The position numbers and the translations under genes are program-made. A model generated the notes under the pieces. The model saw nothing but the letters and a program-made list of their open reading frames with translations, was not told the origin of the DNA and ran no database searches. DNA of 64,000 nt from Bacillus timonensis. Lineage in GTDB: Bacteria; Bacillota; Bacilli; Bacillales; Bacillaceae_L. Location: positions 182,084 to 246,083 of the forward strand of contig NZ_HE610985.1 in the NCBI RefSeq assembly GCF_000285535.1, written 5' to 3'. Below are positions 7,919 to 17,104 of the stretch, piece by piece (the first letter of the stretch is position 1; each line of letters begins with the position of its first letter).

Positions 7919-9154
7919 ATGGCAAAGGCACAAGTCACTGAAGAATTTGAACATGTAAAACCTACAATTGATTCTACAACAATTGGCCCATTACTTGGTT
8001 TTATTTCGGTATTAATACTTGGGTTTGGTTTATATTTCTTTTTAACCTTATTTCAAACGGATGGAACCTGGCTTCCTTATGAAACGGTTATTGCAAATGC
8101 CCATCACAACCTTTTTTACAAATTTATTTGGTTGTTAATGAACTTTACGGAAGCACAGTTTTATGCAGGTGCTTTAGCCTCCATTTTTATGATTGTGGGT
8201 GCTTTTATTGCCTGGCGATTAGATGTCAAAAGGTCACCTTTAGCAGGTATTAGAATTAGTTATGGAAGCAATCTCTGGCCGTGGATCTTTGCCTCACAAT
8301 TCATTTCAGTCGCCATTGCGATTTTCATTTTGAATTACACGAATGCCTTTTCTACTGGAGAATATACGTGGCTTCCGACATTCATATCGGTTGTCGCTGT
8401 TCCGCCAGCTGTCATGCTTTTATATGGCCCAAGTTATCGAGCATTATTTACAGGTTCTATATTGGGCGGATTAATTAGTTATCCGGTTGCTTTTTGGATC
8501 ATGACGACAATTATTCCTGTCTTAGGTGTTCCGGGAGTAGTAAGTAATGTATTGACGATGGCTATTACGGGTATTGTAGTCTACCACCTATGCCACGTTC
8601 TCCCTTGGATGAAAAAAGTACCGGCAAAAGAAATAAAACCGATTGAGCCAGCACCAACGAAGGATGAAATGAAGCAACAAATGTCTACTCCTTCATGGTT
8701 TGTTAGAAGGGTTTTGGCAGATTTTACGGAAGCACCTTTTTATGGAAATGAGATTGCAAGTATCTTTTTACTAGTAGGTGTGAGTATCGAATGGATATTA
8801 AATAGCGGTCATGGTGCGTATGCTTCTGGGGCCATTCCAGCTATAATACTTTCACAATTTATTAGTGCAGCAGTGGGAATCTACCTTTTCCGAGGTAAAT
8901 ATATCGAGCAAGGTTGGTATGCAACCTATGTTCCTGTTGTTAGTGTTGGTCCGGCTTGTGTTCTGATGTTTGGTCCAACAATCCCAGTTGCCGTTTTTGC
9001 AGGAGTACTTGGAGGTATAATTGGTGCTCCGGTTGCTGAATATTTTGCGAGAAAATTACCTGAACATATTCATCCAACTGTCGCAAATGTTACTTCAATG
9101 GCTCTTTGTACCATCGTAGTGGCTGTTGTTATGAATGCTTTACCATGGTTTTGA
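7919..9154 (+). CDS. Polytopic membrane protein with internal duplication, probable permease
   Basis: 411 residues with about ten hydrophobic segments; ATG 7919 behind AAAGGGGGG. I do not recognise the family. The two halves repeat each other: NFTEAQFYAGALASIFMIVG near residue 78 corresponds to DFTEAPFYGNEIASIFLLVG near 268; ASQFISVAIAIFIL to LSQFISAAVGIYLF; FISVVAVPPAVMLLYGPSYR to YVPVVSVGPACVLMFGPTIP; and both halves end with HVLPW or NALPW. A charged loop (about 235-262) links them. Position between hydrolase genes suggests uptake of their substrate or export of a product. An inverted-repeat transporter fold is possible. Confidence 0.75.
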   Translation: MAKAQVTEEFEHVKPTIDSTTIGPLLGFISVLILGFGLYFFLTLFQTDGTWLPYETVIANAHHNLFYKFIWLLMNFTEAQFYAGALASIFMIVGAFIAWRLDVKRSPLAGIRISYGSNLWPWIFASQFISVAIAIFILNYTNAFSTGEYTWLPTFISVVAVPPAVMLLYGPSYRALFTGSILGGLISYPVAFWIMTTIIPVLGVPGVVSNVLTMAITGIVVYHLCHVLPWMKKVPAKEIKPIEPAPTKDEMKQQMSTPSWFVRRVLADFTEAPFYGNEIASIFLLVGVSIEWILNSGHGAYASGAIPAIILSQFISAAVGIYLFRGKYIEQGWYATYVPVVSVGPACVLMFGPTIPVAVFAGVLGGIIGAPVAEYFARKLPEHIHPTVANVTSMALCTIVVAVVMNALPWF

Positions 9155-9200
9155 TTTTAAATTTTAAAATTTAATTAAATAAAAATAAGATGAAGAGGTT

Positions 9201-10088
9201 GTGATTATTTTGGCAAGTCCAGTAAATGTTGCTGTCGTACAAATGGATCCACAAGTTGGATTGGCTAATAAAGAGGGAAATATCGAAAAAACACTTTCGT
9301 TTATTGAGCAGGCTTCTAACAATGGAGCTAATCTGATTGTTTTGCCTGAACTATGTAATACCGGTTATAGTTTTGAAAATCGTTTAGATGCTTTTGCTCA
9401 TGCTGAACCCGTACCAGGTGGTCCAACAATAGAAAAGTGGATGGAAAAGGCTAAAGAAAAAAATGTATATATCGCTGCTGGAATTACAGAGGTAGATGGT
9501 GAAAAATTATATAATACGTCTGTATTAATAGGGCCAAAAGGATATATTGGAAAGTATCGTAAGACTCACCTTTGGAATCAAGAGAAGCTCTTTTTCACAC
9601 CGGGTGATATAGGATACCCTGTTTTTGAAACTGAAATCGGTAGAATAGGATTATTAATTTGTTGGGATATTTGGTTCCCGGAAGTAGCTAGAATTCTAAG
9701 TATGCAAGGAGCGGATATTATTTGCTCATGTAATAACTGGGTATTCACTCCTCCTCCATTATTTGATGAAAGTGGAAAATGTATGGCGACCTATTTAACG
9801 ATGGTGGCTTCGCATACAAATAATGTTTTTATTGCCGCTGCTGATCGCGTTGGTGTCGAAAAGGACTCAAAATTCCTAGGTTGTAGCTTAATTTCCGGTA
9901 CAAATGGATGGCCACTTACAGGACCAGCTGAGCCAGAAGGAGAAACGATTTTACAGGCAAGTATCGATTTGTCTGATGCAAGGACTGCACCAATATGGAA
10001 TGATTTAAATGACTTAGTACGCGACAGAAGAACCGACCTTTATGATGAGATGCTCGGCTACAAATTAGGAACAAAGTTCCCACGATAA
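9201..10088 (+). CDS. Carbon-nitrogen hydrolase (nitrilase superfamily amidase)
   Basis: About 292-295 residues. All three catalytic residues are visible: Glu in IVLPELCNTGYSF, Lys in GKYRKTHLW and Cys in GLLICWDIWFPEVA. The start is uncertain: GTG 9201 is only two bases from GAGG, while TTG 9210 gives MASPVNVAVVQMD, a normal nitrilase N-terminus, at 11 bases. The enzyme would cleave a linear amide or N-carbamoyl group to acid plus ammonia. It follows the permease by 46 bases in the PucR-linked cluster and precedes a second, frameshifted paralogue, suggesting two successive amide cleavages. Confidence 0.88.
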   Translation: MIILASPVNVAVVQMDPQVGLANKEGNIEKTLSFIEQASNNGANLIVLPELCNTGYSFENRLDAFAHAEPVPGGPTIEKWMEKAKEKNVYIAAGITEVDGEKLYNTSVLIGPKGYIGKYRKTHLWNQEKLFFTPGDIGYPVFETEIGRIGLLICWDIWFPEVARILSMQGADIICSCNNWVFTPPPLFDESGKCMATYLTMVASHTNNVFIAAADRVGVEKDSKFLGCSLISGTNGWPLTGPAEPEGETILQASIDLSDARTAPIWNDLNDLVRDRRTDLYDEMLGYKLGTKFPR

Positions 10089-10208
10089 AGTAGCCAAGAC
10101 AGATATCAAGACTTTTCTTATATAGCTTGAGGTGTCTTAAAGTCAGGAAACAGGCTTTTGGGCCACCTCTTTTTTATACATGTCACTAATAACGAGGTGT
10201 AAGACAAA

Positions 10209-11083
10209 ATGATAGATAGTTTGAAAGTTGCTCTTGTACAATTCGAGCCACAGCCACTGAATAAAAAAAGGAAAACTTACGATTTCATTTAGAAAAAATT
10301 GATAAACTGGCATCCGAGGGACATAAATTAATCGTATTTCCAGAAATGAGTTTAACAGGATTTTTTGTACATCAGCAGAATGAACGAAGACGCCATTGGG
10401 AGGAAGACGCAGAATACATAAATGGTGATCTCGTTCAATCCATTATCGAAAAAGCGAGACAGCATGATTGCTATGTGATTTGCGGAATGGCAGAACGTGA
10501 CGAGAGAGAGTACGATGTTTTTAATAGTATTGTCCTGATTGGTCCTGAAGGAGTCATAGGAGTTTCCCGCAAACTCCATCTACCCTCTGCTGAAAAGCTT
10601 TATTATAAAAAAGGGAATGTTGGAGATGTATATGATACGCCAATTGGAAAAATTGGTATGATGACTTGTTATGAAATCTTTTTTCCGGAAGTGTCACGTG
10701 TACTAGCGAAACGAGGTGCGGAAATTCTAATAGCACCAAGTTCAATCTGGAAAGGTGGAAGCAATGGAGGCGTTGGATCAGGACAAAGCAAACAAAGACT
10801 GTTCTCTTATGCCCCTATAATGAGGGCAATCGAAAACCAAGCCCATTTTTTACTGTGCAATGCTGCAGGAGGACAATATTTAGGTGAAGCTTTTGGTAGA
10901 TGGGAAAGGTTTGGACAAAGTAAAATAGTGAATGCACAAGGAGAAATACTTGGAGAAGCTTTGACAAATGAACCTATTGATATTTCGGCTACCTTAACGA
11001 ACGAATCCTTGTTGAAAAGCAGAAGTGATTACATGTTTTTTACTGATAGAGAACCCAAATATTACGAAGATCTTGTTAGATAG
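10209..11083 (+). pseudogene. Carbon-nitrogen hydrolase (nitrilase superfamily), frameshifted
   Basis: Second amidase of the cluster. ATG 10209 follows GAGGTG and encodes MIDSLKVALVQFEPQPLN, the usual N-terminus, but at the A run of 10263-10269 the frame breaks and a stop follows. The homologous frame (one extra A would restore it) reads ENLRFHLEKIDKLASEGHKL and then IVFPEMSLTGFF (catalytic Glu), GVSRKLHLPS (Lys) and MMTCYEIFFPEVS (Cys), to the stop at 11083. The restored length is about 291 residues. All catalytic residues survive, so either the gene is recently broken or the A run is miscounted. An ATG at 10346 would start after the first strand and lose the Glu region context. Confidence 0.85.
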
Positions 11084-11106
11084 GTTTAAACATAACTAAA
11101 AACACG

Positions 11107-11136
11107 AATAGCGCACATCTAAGTGCGTTATTTTTT
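11107..11136 (+). terminator. Rho-independent terminator after the amidase cluster
   Basis: Stem AATAGCGCAC / GTGCGTTATT with one G-T pair, followed by TTTTTT. It closes the PucR-linked cluster 24 bases after the last stop codon. Confidence 0.85.
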
Positions 11137-11486
11137 GATTTACGGTAAAATTCTATTTCCCTTTTTAATATGATTCCAATAATTTTACTTTTAAAAAACA
11201 ACTTACAATTCTATTGAAAGTGACATAATTTTTGCAAGGAGAAACAAGCATTGGAATGACACGTTCATCAAATGCTATTTTTTTTGCTCAAATGAAACTA
11301 GCGAAATCCAATACAGGTAGTTATTCAAGTATTTCATTGCTACACTTTAAATGTACACAACCTATACCAGAAGAAAAAATTGGTATTTTTTCATATTTGC
11401 ATCAAACCCCAGTCATTATAAAAAGGATTTTGTAGAATTTTGATGAATATAGAGAGTATACAATATATGGGAAGGAGAGAATTTCT
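11137..11486 (+). other. Intergenic stretch before mcrB
   Basis: About 350 bases between the amidase terminator and mcrB. It holds a 67-codon open frame (11232-11435) with no ribosome binding site and no recognisable protein, and an AAGGAGAG binding site for mcrB near 11472. I see no convincing promoter or structured RNA. Confidence 0.4.
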
Positions 11487-13979
11487 ATGAACTATTGGAT
11501 TTTCCAAGGAAACCTCAAGCAATTTGATGTGAATACATATTTGGAAGAGAATAAAGAAGTAACCTGGGATATCAGGCAGAAGCATTTCCTTGATGATATC
11601 AAAATCGGAGACAAAGTCTTCATATGGAGAGCGGACGGTGGAAAGAAGAATTCAGGAGGGGTAATTGCGCTAAGTGAAATCACTTCTGAACCCTTTGAAG
11701 GGAAAGAATACAATGAAGTGGAGTTAGAAGTCCTCGAATACCGGTTGACGAAAGAGGACGGTATGTTGATGCGCCATGAGCTAAAGGAATTACCAGAAAT
11801 CAACACAATTCAAATTTTGAAAGCGGGTATGGGTACAAACTTCAAACTATCGGAACACGAATTTAACACGTTATTACATTTTTGGGAAAACCCAGAGTTG
11901 TTAGAAGAACGACTCCAACTTCCACTAGTCGAACGGTATTTACATGCATTTTTACCGAAAGCAAAAGAATGGTTTCAAAATACGCAATTCCTATATGATA
12001 ACCATGCGTTTTTTGAGCGTTTTAAATCATTGGAGCATCTGCAGCAAATGGAATGGAGCGACATTCAAGAGTTAGGAAACCATATTAATGCGTTTGTCAC
12101 AATGCCTCTCGCAAAGAAACGGGCACTTGGTAACCCGAATGCGCCCATTGAAAAATATCGAGAAAGTTTTATTTATCTTCTTTATGGTGAAGACCCAATG
12201 GAAATACGTATCAACCGATTTTTACAAGATGACAAGTACAAGCTCTTTGGAATTGGCGTAAGTTTTGTCAGTGAGTTTATTGGAAATGTGTTTCCTGAGG
12301 AGTACTGTTTTTACAATCAAAGAGATAAAGTAGCTGTGGAAAATATTTTGGAACTCGATCCCGAGTATGCAAGAAAAGATACAATCGGTGAAAAGTTTAT
12401 GAAGTTTCAAAAGTGCCTTGAATTGAACGACATATCATGGCAATACCTCAATATTGTTGGGAAACAAACAGAGCTCCCTAAGTACCTTGAATTGGATCAG
12501 TTTTTTAGCTACTTATATGAAACATTTAGCAAACCGGGTGAGGAAGAGACAGAGGATATCATTGACGGGCCACAATATTGGTTGTTATCTCCGGGTGAAA
12601 ACAGTTCGATGTGGGATGATTTTAAGAACAATGAATTGATTGGAATCGGGTGGAAAGACCTAGGTGATTTAAAGAAATACGGAAGTAAACGCGAGATTAT
12701 TGAAACTTTAAAAGAGATTCATCAATTGGATTATAATCCGAATAATGATGCATTGGCGAATTACCAGTTTGCATTTGAAATGAAAATTGGAGACTATGTT
12801 CTGATAAAAGCAGGGATTCGAAAGCTGATTGCGTTAGGAAGGATTACATCTGAGTATATATATGATTCTACTAGAGAAGGCTATCACTCCATACGTCAAG
12901 TTGAATGGTTGAAATTTGGAGACTGGGATACAGGTGAGTTAACATTACATCAGAAAACATTGACGGATATAACACCATATGACGATTATCTTCAGGAACT
13001 TCTTGAAATCATGGAAGTAGGGGAGTCTGGCTCTACCTATCAACCTCCAAGTCATGGTGCGGATTCTATATCAGAAGGACCACCGGAAGAACAAGTGGAA
13101 GTACCTCCTTTTCATCCAGAAAAAATCCAACAGGAAATATTCATGGGAGAAGATGAAATCGAGGAAATTCTTGAAACCTTGGACTACAAGAAAAACATTA
13201 TCCTCCAAGGTCCTCCAGGTGTAGGGAAAACATTCGTAGCGAAACGACTCGCCTATTTACATATGGGGGCCATTGATGAAAGTAAAATTGCAATGATTCA
13301 ATTCCACCAATCATACTCTTATGAAGAGTTTATTCGGGGATATAAGCCAAATGAAAATGGCCATTTCGTCTTAAAGGACGGGATATTCTACGAGTTTTGC
13401 AAAAAGGCAATCGAGGATCCGGAAGGGAATTATTACATGGTGATTGATGAAATTAATCGTGGAAATCTCTCGAAGATCTTTGGTGAATTAATGATGTTAA
13501 TTGAATCAGATAAACGAGGAAAGAAATATGCAGTGCAGCTCGCTTATAGTAGGAATAAGGGAGAAACTTTTTATATTCCGAAAAACCTTTATCTGATTGG
13601 TACGATGAATACCGCTGACCGTTCAATCGCCTTAGTGGATTATGCGTTGCGAAGACGATTTTCATTTATCAATATTGAACCAGCCTTTGATTCTGAAAAA
13701 TTCAGTGAGTATTTACGAAAAAAAGGCTTAAGTCAGGGTTTTATTTCGACGATTATTCAAAATATCAACGATCTTAATCGGGAAATCGTAAATGACACTG
13801 TCAATTTAGGAAAAGGGTTTGTGATTGGCCACTCTTATTTTTGTCCTACAGTCGATACGGTAGCCGACGAGCAAAAATGGTATGACCGCATTATCAAGTT
13901 GGAAATTAAGCCATTGTTAATGGAGTATTGGTTTGACCAGGAGGAGAAAGTTCATGAGCTCCTTGACAGAATTAAGTAG
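11487..13979 (+). CDS. mcrB: McrB-like AAA+ GTPase subunit of type IV restriction system with EVE-like domains
   Basis: 830 residues. N-terminal EVE/PUA-like domain at about 1-110 (MNYWIFQGN, then KIGDKVFIWRADGG), an unrecognised helical middle (about 150-345), a second PUA-like module at about 365-480 (QYWLLSPGENSSMWDDF, then KIGDYVLIKAG), an acidic linker, and the AAA+ core: Walker A GPPGVGKT near 575, McrB-type Walker B VIDEINRGNLSKIFGELM near 652-668, sensor GTMNTADRSIALVDYALRRR near 703-722. McrB binds modified cytosine-containing DNA through its N-terminal domains and drives translocation with GTP. Overlaps mcrC by 26 bases. The two EVE-like modules suggest recognition of a modified base other than, or as well as, 5-methylcytosine. 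Confidence 0.9.
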   Translation: MNYWIFQGNLKQFDVNTYLEENKEVTWDIRQKHFLDDIKIGDKVFIWRADGGKKNSGGVIALSEITSEPFEGKEYNEVELEVLEYRLTKEDGMLMRHELKELPEINTIQILKAGMGTNFKLSEHEFNTLLHFWENPELLEERLQLPLVERYLHAFLPKAKEWFQNTQFLYDNHAFFERFKSLEHLQQMEWSDIQELGNHINAFVTMPLAKKRALGNPNAPIEKYRESFIYLLYGEDPMEIRINRFLQDDKYKLFGIGVSFVSEFIGNVFPEEYCFYNQRDKVAVENILELDPEYARKDTIGEKFMKFQKCLELNDISWQYLNIVGKQTELPKYLELDQFFSYLYETFSKPGEEETEDIIDGPQYWLLSPGENSSMWDDFKNNELIGIGWKDLGDLKKYGSKREIIETLKEIHQLDYNPNNDALANYQFAFEMKIGDYVLIKAGIRKLIALGRITSEYIYDSTREGYHSIRQVEWLKFGDWDTGELTLHQKTLTDITPYDDYLQELLEIMEVGESGSTYQPPSHGADSISEGPPEEQVEVPPFHPEKIQQEIFMGEDEIEEILETLDYKKNIILQGPPGVGKTFVAKRLAYLHMGAIDESKIAMIQFHQSYSYEEFIRGYKPNENGHFVLKDGIFYEFCKKAIEDPEGNYYMVIDEINRGNLSKIFGELMMLIESDKRGKKYAVQLAYSRNKGETFYIPKNLYLIGTMNTADRSIALVDYALRRRFSFINIEPAFDSEKFSEYLRKKGLSQGFISTIIQNINDLNREIVNDTVNLGKGFVIGHSYFCPTVDTVADEQKWYDRIIKLEIKPLLMEYWFDQEEKVHELLDRIK

Positions 13980-14997
13980 AATTCCGGTAAAAAACATTTA
14001 TTACATGCTCTGTTATGCCTGGGGGCATTTAGCGGAAAAGGACATGAGTAAAGTTGCACGGGAAGATGAAAAAGATATACAGCATCTGCTCACGAGAATT
14101 CTAGTGATTAAGTTACGTTCATTAATTAAGAGGGGATTTTATCGGGAATACAGAGGCAATCAAGAAGAGATGTCAATGTTAAGAGGAAAAATCCTATTTT
14201 CAGAATCCATTCATTCGTTTTCTTTTAACCGGGGGAAAATGCATTGTGAATATGAGGAGTTAAGTCTTAATATCCCTCACAACCAAATCATTAAGGCTAC
14301 TTTGCACTCCTTATTAATGGTGCGTGAGTTCGATCAAACTTTACTAGATGAAGTAAAACGCTTATATCACAATTTTGAAGGTGTCAAGTTAATATCCCTC
14401 CATACAGGGGTGTTTTCCAATGTAAAAATACACAGAAGTAACCAGCAATATCGGTTTGTATTAGACATCTGTCAGTTTTTATTTGAATCTCTCTTGATTC
14501 ACGAAAATGGAGAGGACGCGAGGTTTACTGATTTCGAAAGAGATGCAAAAAGAATGCCTCGTTTATATGAGGAATTTGTCCGGAACTTTTATAAAAGAGA
14601 ATTACCTTCCTATCAAGTAAAGCGGGACAGATTTAATTGGGACGCAGAAGGGGACCAATTAAGCTATTTGCCGATTATGGAAACCGACATCTCATTGGAG
14701 AACAAAGAAGAAAAATGGATCATCGATACTAAATTCTATCAAGAGGCAGTAAAGGGCCATTGGGGCTCAGAAAAATTAATTAGTGGCAATCTCTATCAAC
14801 TGTTCTCGTACTTAAGCAATTACCAAGATAGGGGTTTTCCTAAAAAGGAACTAAAGGGAATGCTGCTTTATCCGTTAACGGGAAAGGAACTGGATTTATC
14901 ATATGAAATCAAAGGGTATCGGATTAATGTTTGTACCGTGGATTTGAATCAGGATTGGAAAAGGATTCATACGAGATTGAAGGAGATAGTTAATTAG
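13954..14997 (+). CDS. mcrC: McrC-like nuclease subunit of type IV restriction system
   Basis: 347 residues; ATG 13954 is preceded by AGGAGGAG inside the 3' end of mcrB, so the two are translationally coupled. The N-terminus (IPVKNIYYMLCYAWGHL) and the central LRGKILFSESI are standard McrC features. The C-terminal PD-(D/E)xK nuclease is visible as METDISLE (about residue 243) and IIDTKFY (about 257), with a downstream helix. McrC stimulates the McrB GTPase and cuts DNA after translocation collision. No methyltransferase gene lies nearby, consistent with a modification-dependent (type IV) system defending against modified phage or foreign DNA. Confidence 0.9.
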   Translation: MSSLTELSRIPVKNIYYMLCYAWGHLAEKDMSKVAREDEKDIQHLLTRILVIKLRSLIKRGFYREYRGNQEEMSMLRGKILFSESIHSFSFNRGKMHCEYEELSLNIPHNQIIKATLHSLLMVREFDQTLLDEVKRLYHNFEGVKLISLHTGVFSNVKIHRSNQQYRFVLDICQFLFESLLIHENGEDARFTDFERDAKRMPRLYEEFVRNFYKRELPSYQVKRDRFNWDAEGDQLSYLPIMETDISLENKEEKWIIDTKFYQEAVKGHWGSEKLISGNLYQLFSYLSNYQDRGFPKKELKGMLLYPLTGKELDLSYEIKGYRINVCTVDLNQDWKRIHTRLKEIVN

Positions 14998-15001
14998 AAA
15001 T

Positions 15002-15023
15002 TGGAGGTGAGGTATCTCATCTC
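15002..15023 (+). terminator. Hairpin after mcrC
   Basis: GGAGGTGAG / CTCATCTCC inverted repeat with a four-base loop, six bases after the mcrC stop. The T tract that follows is weak (TTTG), so it may be a transcript-end stabiliser rather than an efficient terminator. Confidence 0.45.
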
Positions 15024-15236
15024 CATTTGTTTGAAATGGAGTAAGAGTATGAAAATATCGAATGCTGTCGTATATAAGAGAAGGGTTTTTGAATGGATTG
15101 CATTGACATGTACGAAAATTTAGACTATTCTAATACTATGAAAACAGCTTGTTACAATCGAATCGTAAACTCGTAATGACAGCAACTTATTTTCATTTTG
15201 ATAACTACCAATCATTTTTTTTAAACAAATAACTCA
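15024..15236 (+). other. Intergenic stretch between mcrC and the first GntR gene
   Basis: AT-rich, no open frame with a ribosome binding site and no clear promoter. The GntR operator begins just after it at 15239. Confidence 0.4.
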
Positions 15237-15238
15237 AA

Positions 15239-15250
15239 TGGTATATACCA
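15239..15250. promoter_or_regulatory. GntR operator, copy 1
   Basis: TGGTATATACCA, a 12-bp perfect palindrome 89 bp upstream of the GntR start. The same sequence recurs before the kinase gene (16106-16125) and before the epimerase gene (20233-20244), which defines a local regulon and probable autoregulation. A TATAAT at 15296-15301 lies between operator and gene but has no good -35. Confidence 0.75.
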
Positions 15251-15338
15251 ATAATGCACAAGACATTTTTTGTAAAAAGCATCTTCAATTTCATTTATAA
15301 TGGTATTGAAGATACTTGAAGGAAGTAGGAGAACATGT

Positions 15339-16079
15339 GTGAAGAAGAAATCCTTAGGAAAAGAGGAAGCCGTTCCTTTTTATAAACAACTCAAAGAGAA
15401 AATCATAGAAGATATCGAAGTTGGAAAGTTGAAGCATGGTGATAAGCTGCCTTCGGAACGTGATCTTGCTGAGCAGTATGGAATCAGTAGAATGACTGCA
15501 AGACATACCTTGTCCGTTCTAGAAAGAGAAGGCCTTGTTGAGCGTCGAGTTGGAGCAGGTACCTTCGTTTCAAATAATAAGATTCAAATGGATTTTATTA
15601 CGTTTAATAGTTTTACAAACGATATGTTAGGCAAGGGATTAACGCCTAGTACACAGGTGCTTTCAATGGGACATATGGAAGCAACTCCATTATTAGCAGA
15701 GAAATTGCAGATACCCATGGGGATGGAGTTGTTTACTGTAAAACGTCTTCGCCTAGTCGATGATAGACCAATATCCATTGAAGAATCGTTTATTCCAGAA
15801 GAATATTGTAGCAACATAAAGGATTACATAACGAATGATATCTCTTTATATAACATTTTAGAGAATGAATATGGAATTAAACTTGTTAAGGCAAAAGAGT
15901 ATATGAGAGTCACTTATTCGGAAGACCATGAGAGTAAGCTGTTACGCATTCGGTCAGAAAGTCCGTGTATTTTCCGTGAGGCCGTTGCGTTTGATCGAAA
16001 CAATAAAGAAATTGAATTTTCTACATCATTAACTAGAAGTGATATTGTTAAATTCTACTCAGAATTGAACCTAAAATGA
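15339..16079 (+). CDS. GntR/HutC family regulator with UTRA domain
   Basis: 246 residues. GTG 15339 is chosen because TAGGAG ends seven bases upstream; the longer frame from 15300 would begin before that site. The winged helix (residues about 12-78) includes KLPSERDLAEQYGISRMTAR and the wing GLVERRVGAGTFVS; the UTRA effector domain fills about 95-240. UTRA repressors sense phosphorylated sugars or related metabolites. Three TGGTATATACCA palindromes flank the genes of the first fructosamine-type locus, so a phosphorylated Amadori compound is a likely inducer (inference). B. subtilis FrlR is the closest functional analogue I know. Confidence 0.88.
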   Translation: MKKKSLGKEEAVPFYKQLKEKIIEDIEVGKLKHGDKLPSERDLAEQYGISRMTARHTLSVLEREGLVERRVGAGTFVSNNKIQMDFITFNSFTNDMLGKGLTPSTQVLSMGHMEATPLLAEKLQIPMGMELFTVKRLRLVDDRPISIEESFIPEEYCSNIKDYITNDISLYNILENEYGIKLVKAKEYMRVTYSEDHESKLLRIRSESPCIFREAVAFDRNNKEIEFSTSLTRSDIVKFYSELNLK

Positions 16080-16092
16080 TCTTCATTTTAGG
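16070..16092 (+). terminator. Hairpin overlapping the GntR stop
   Basis: CCTAAAATGA / TCATTTTAGG with a three-base loop, overlapping the stop codon. No strong T run follows, so partial termination or 3'-end protection is likely. Confidence 0.5.
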
Positions 16093-16105
16093 TATTACTT
16101 TATAG

Positions 16106-16125
16106 TTAATGGTATATACCATTAA
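16106..16125. promoter_or_regulatory. GntR operator, copy 2
   Basis: TTAATGGTATATACCATTAA, a perfect 20-bp palindrome 23 bp upstream of the kinase start; the strongest of the three copies. Position suggests it covers the promoter or the transcription start of the kinase-ABC operon. Confidence 0.8.
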
Positions 16126-16148
16126 TTGATTTGTTAGGGGGAGAAACA

Positions 16149-16991
16149 ATGAGAGTAATTGGTGTAGGTGATAATGTAGTCGATAAATATGTGCACAAAC
16201 GAATCATGTATCCAGGTGGTAATGCACTGAATTTTAGTGTATATGCAAAGCAGCTAGGCAAAGATGCAGCTTATTTGGGAGTATTTGGTGATGATGAAGC
16301 GGCAAACCATATTATGAAAACCCTTACAAACTTAGAGATTGATATTTCTCATTGCAGACAACATGAAGGTGAAAATGGATATGCCGCAGTCGACCTGGTA
16401 GACGGTGACCGAGTCTTTGTCGGTGGGAATGATGGTGGTATCCAAATTGAGCATCCTGTTGTGCTGATGAAGGAGGATATTGAATTTATCAAACTGTTTG
16501 ATATTGCCCACAGCAGTGTATACAGTGACATGGACTCTGAATTACATAAAATCAAGCAAGCTGGTGTTCTCTTATCCTATGATTTTTCGAATGAGTATAA
16601 TGACGAGAAATTATCCTCTGTTTGCAGAGATATTGATATTAGTTTGTTGTCCTGTGGACAATTGGTAGAGGAAGAAGTGGAGTCTTTACTCAAAAAGGTC
16701 CATCGGTATGGAAGTAGTTTGGCAATTGGTACGATGGGCTCCCGTGGAGCGATGGTCTTTGATGGGAATAGCTTTTATAAGCAGGAACCTCACTTTGTAA
16801 AACCAGTTGATACATTAGGCGCTGGTGATTCCTTTTTCACCGCCTTCATTTTGCACTATTTAGAAGGTAGGAAGGAAAATCGATATGATTCGCAGGCTCA
16901 GCTTATACAAAGCAGTCTTGAAAAAGGCGCTAAATTTGCAGCGAAAATCTGTTTAGTAGATGGCGCATTTGGTCACGGACTCTCTTATTAA
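16149..16991 (+). CDS. frlD: PfkB family kinase, fructosamine kinase (FrlD-like)
   Basis: 280 residues; ATG 16149 behind TTAGGGGGAG. N-terminus VIGVGDNVVDKYVHKRIMYP then GGNALNFSVYAKQLG, and C-terminal PfkB signature DTLGAGDSFFTAFIL with the catalytic Asp. The overall pattern (GDNVVD, GGNA, DISH, DRVFVGG, FDIAHSSVY) follows E. coli FrlD, which phosphorylates fructoselysine at the 6 position. It heads the operon with an ABC importer, a FrlC-like epimerase and two SIS proteins. A second FrlD-like gene lies at 28004, so this paralogue may act on a different glycated amine. Confidence 0.85.
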   Translation: MRVIGVGDNVVDKYVHKRIMYPGGNALNFSVYAKQLGKDAAYLGVFGDDEAANHIMKTLTNLEIDISHCRQHEGENGYAAVDLVDGDRVFVGGNDGGIQIEHPVVLMKEDIEFIKLFDIAHSSVYSDMDSELHKIKQAGVLLSYDFSNEYNDEKLSSVCRDIDISLLSCGQLVEEEVESLLKKVHRYGSSLAIGTMGSRGAMVFDGNSFYKQEPHFVKPVDTLGAGDSFFTAFILHYLEGRKENRYDSQAQLIQSSLEKGAKFAAKICLVDGAFGHGLSY

Positions 16992-17104
16992 TGACTCTCA
17001 TTTTGAGAGAATTTATAAACATGTTACATCATGTAGGAGGTGAAGAATGGAAATTAGAAATTAGTCCGAAGTAGTAGATCACAAAAAATAAGGAGGGTTA
17101 ATGA

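Noticed and set aside
10262-10270. Programmed -1 frameshift at the A run of the second amidase
   Set aside because: The zero frame reads AAT AAA AAA AGG, so the first tRNA could not re-pair well after a slip, and no downstream hairpin is evident. A miscounted run or mutation is simpler.
11232-11435. 67-codon frame before mcrB
   Set aside because: No ribosome binding site, low-complexity sequence and no recognisable protein.
17015-17040. Second FrlR-type operator ACATGTTACATCATGT upstream of the first binding-protein gene
   Set aside because: Only half of it resembles ACATCATATGATGT and symmetry is poor; not enough to call a site.
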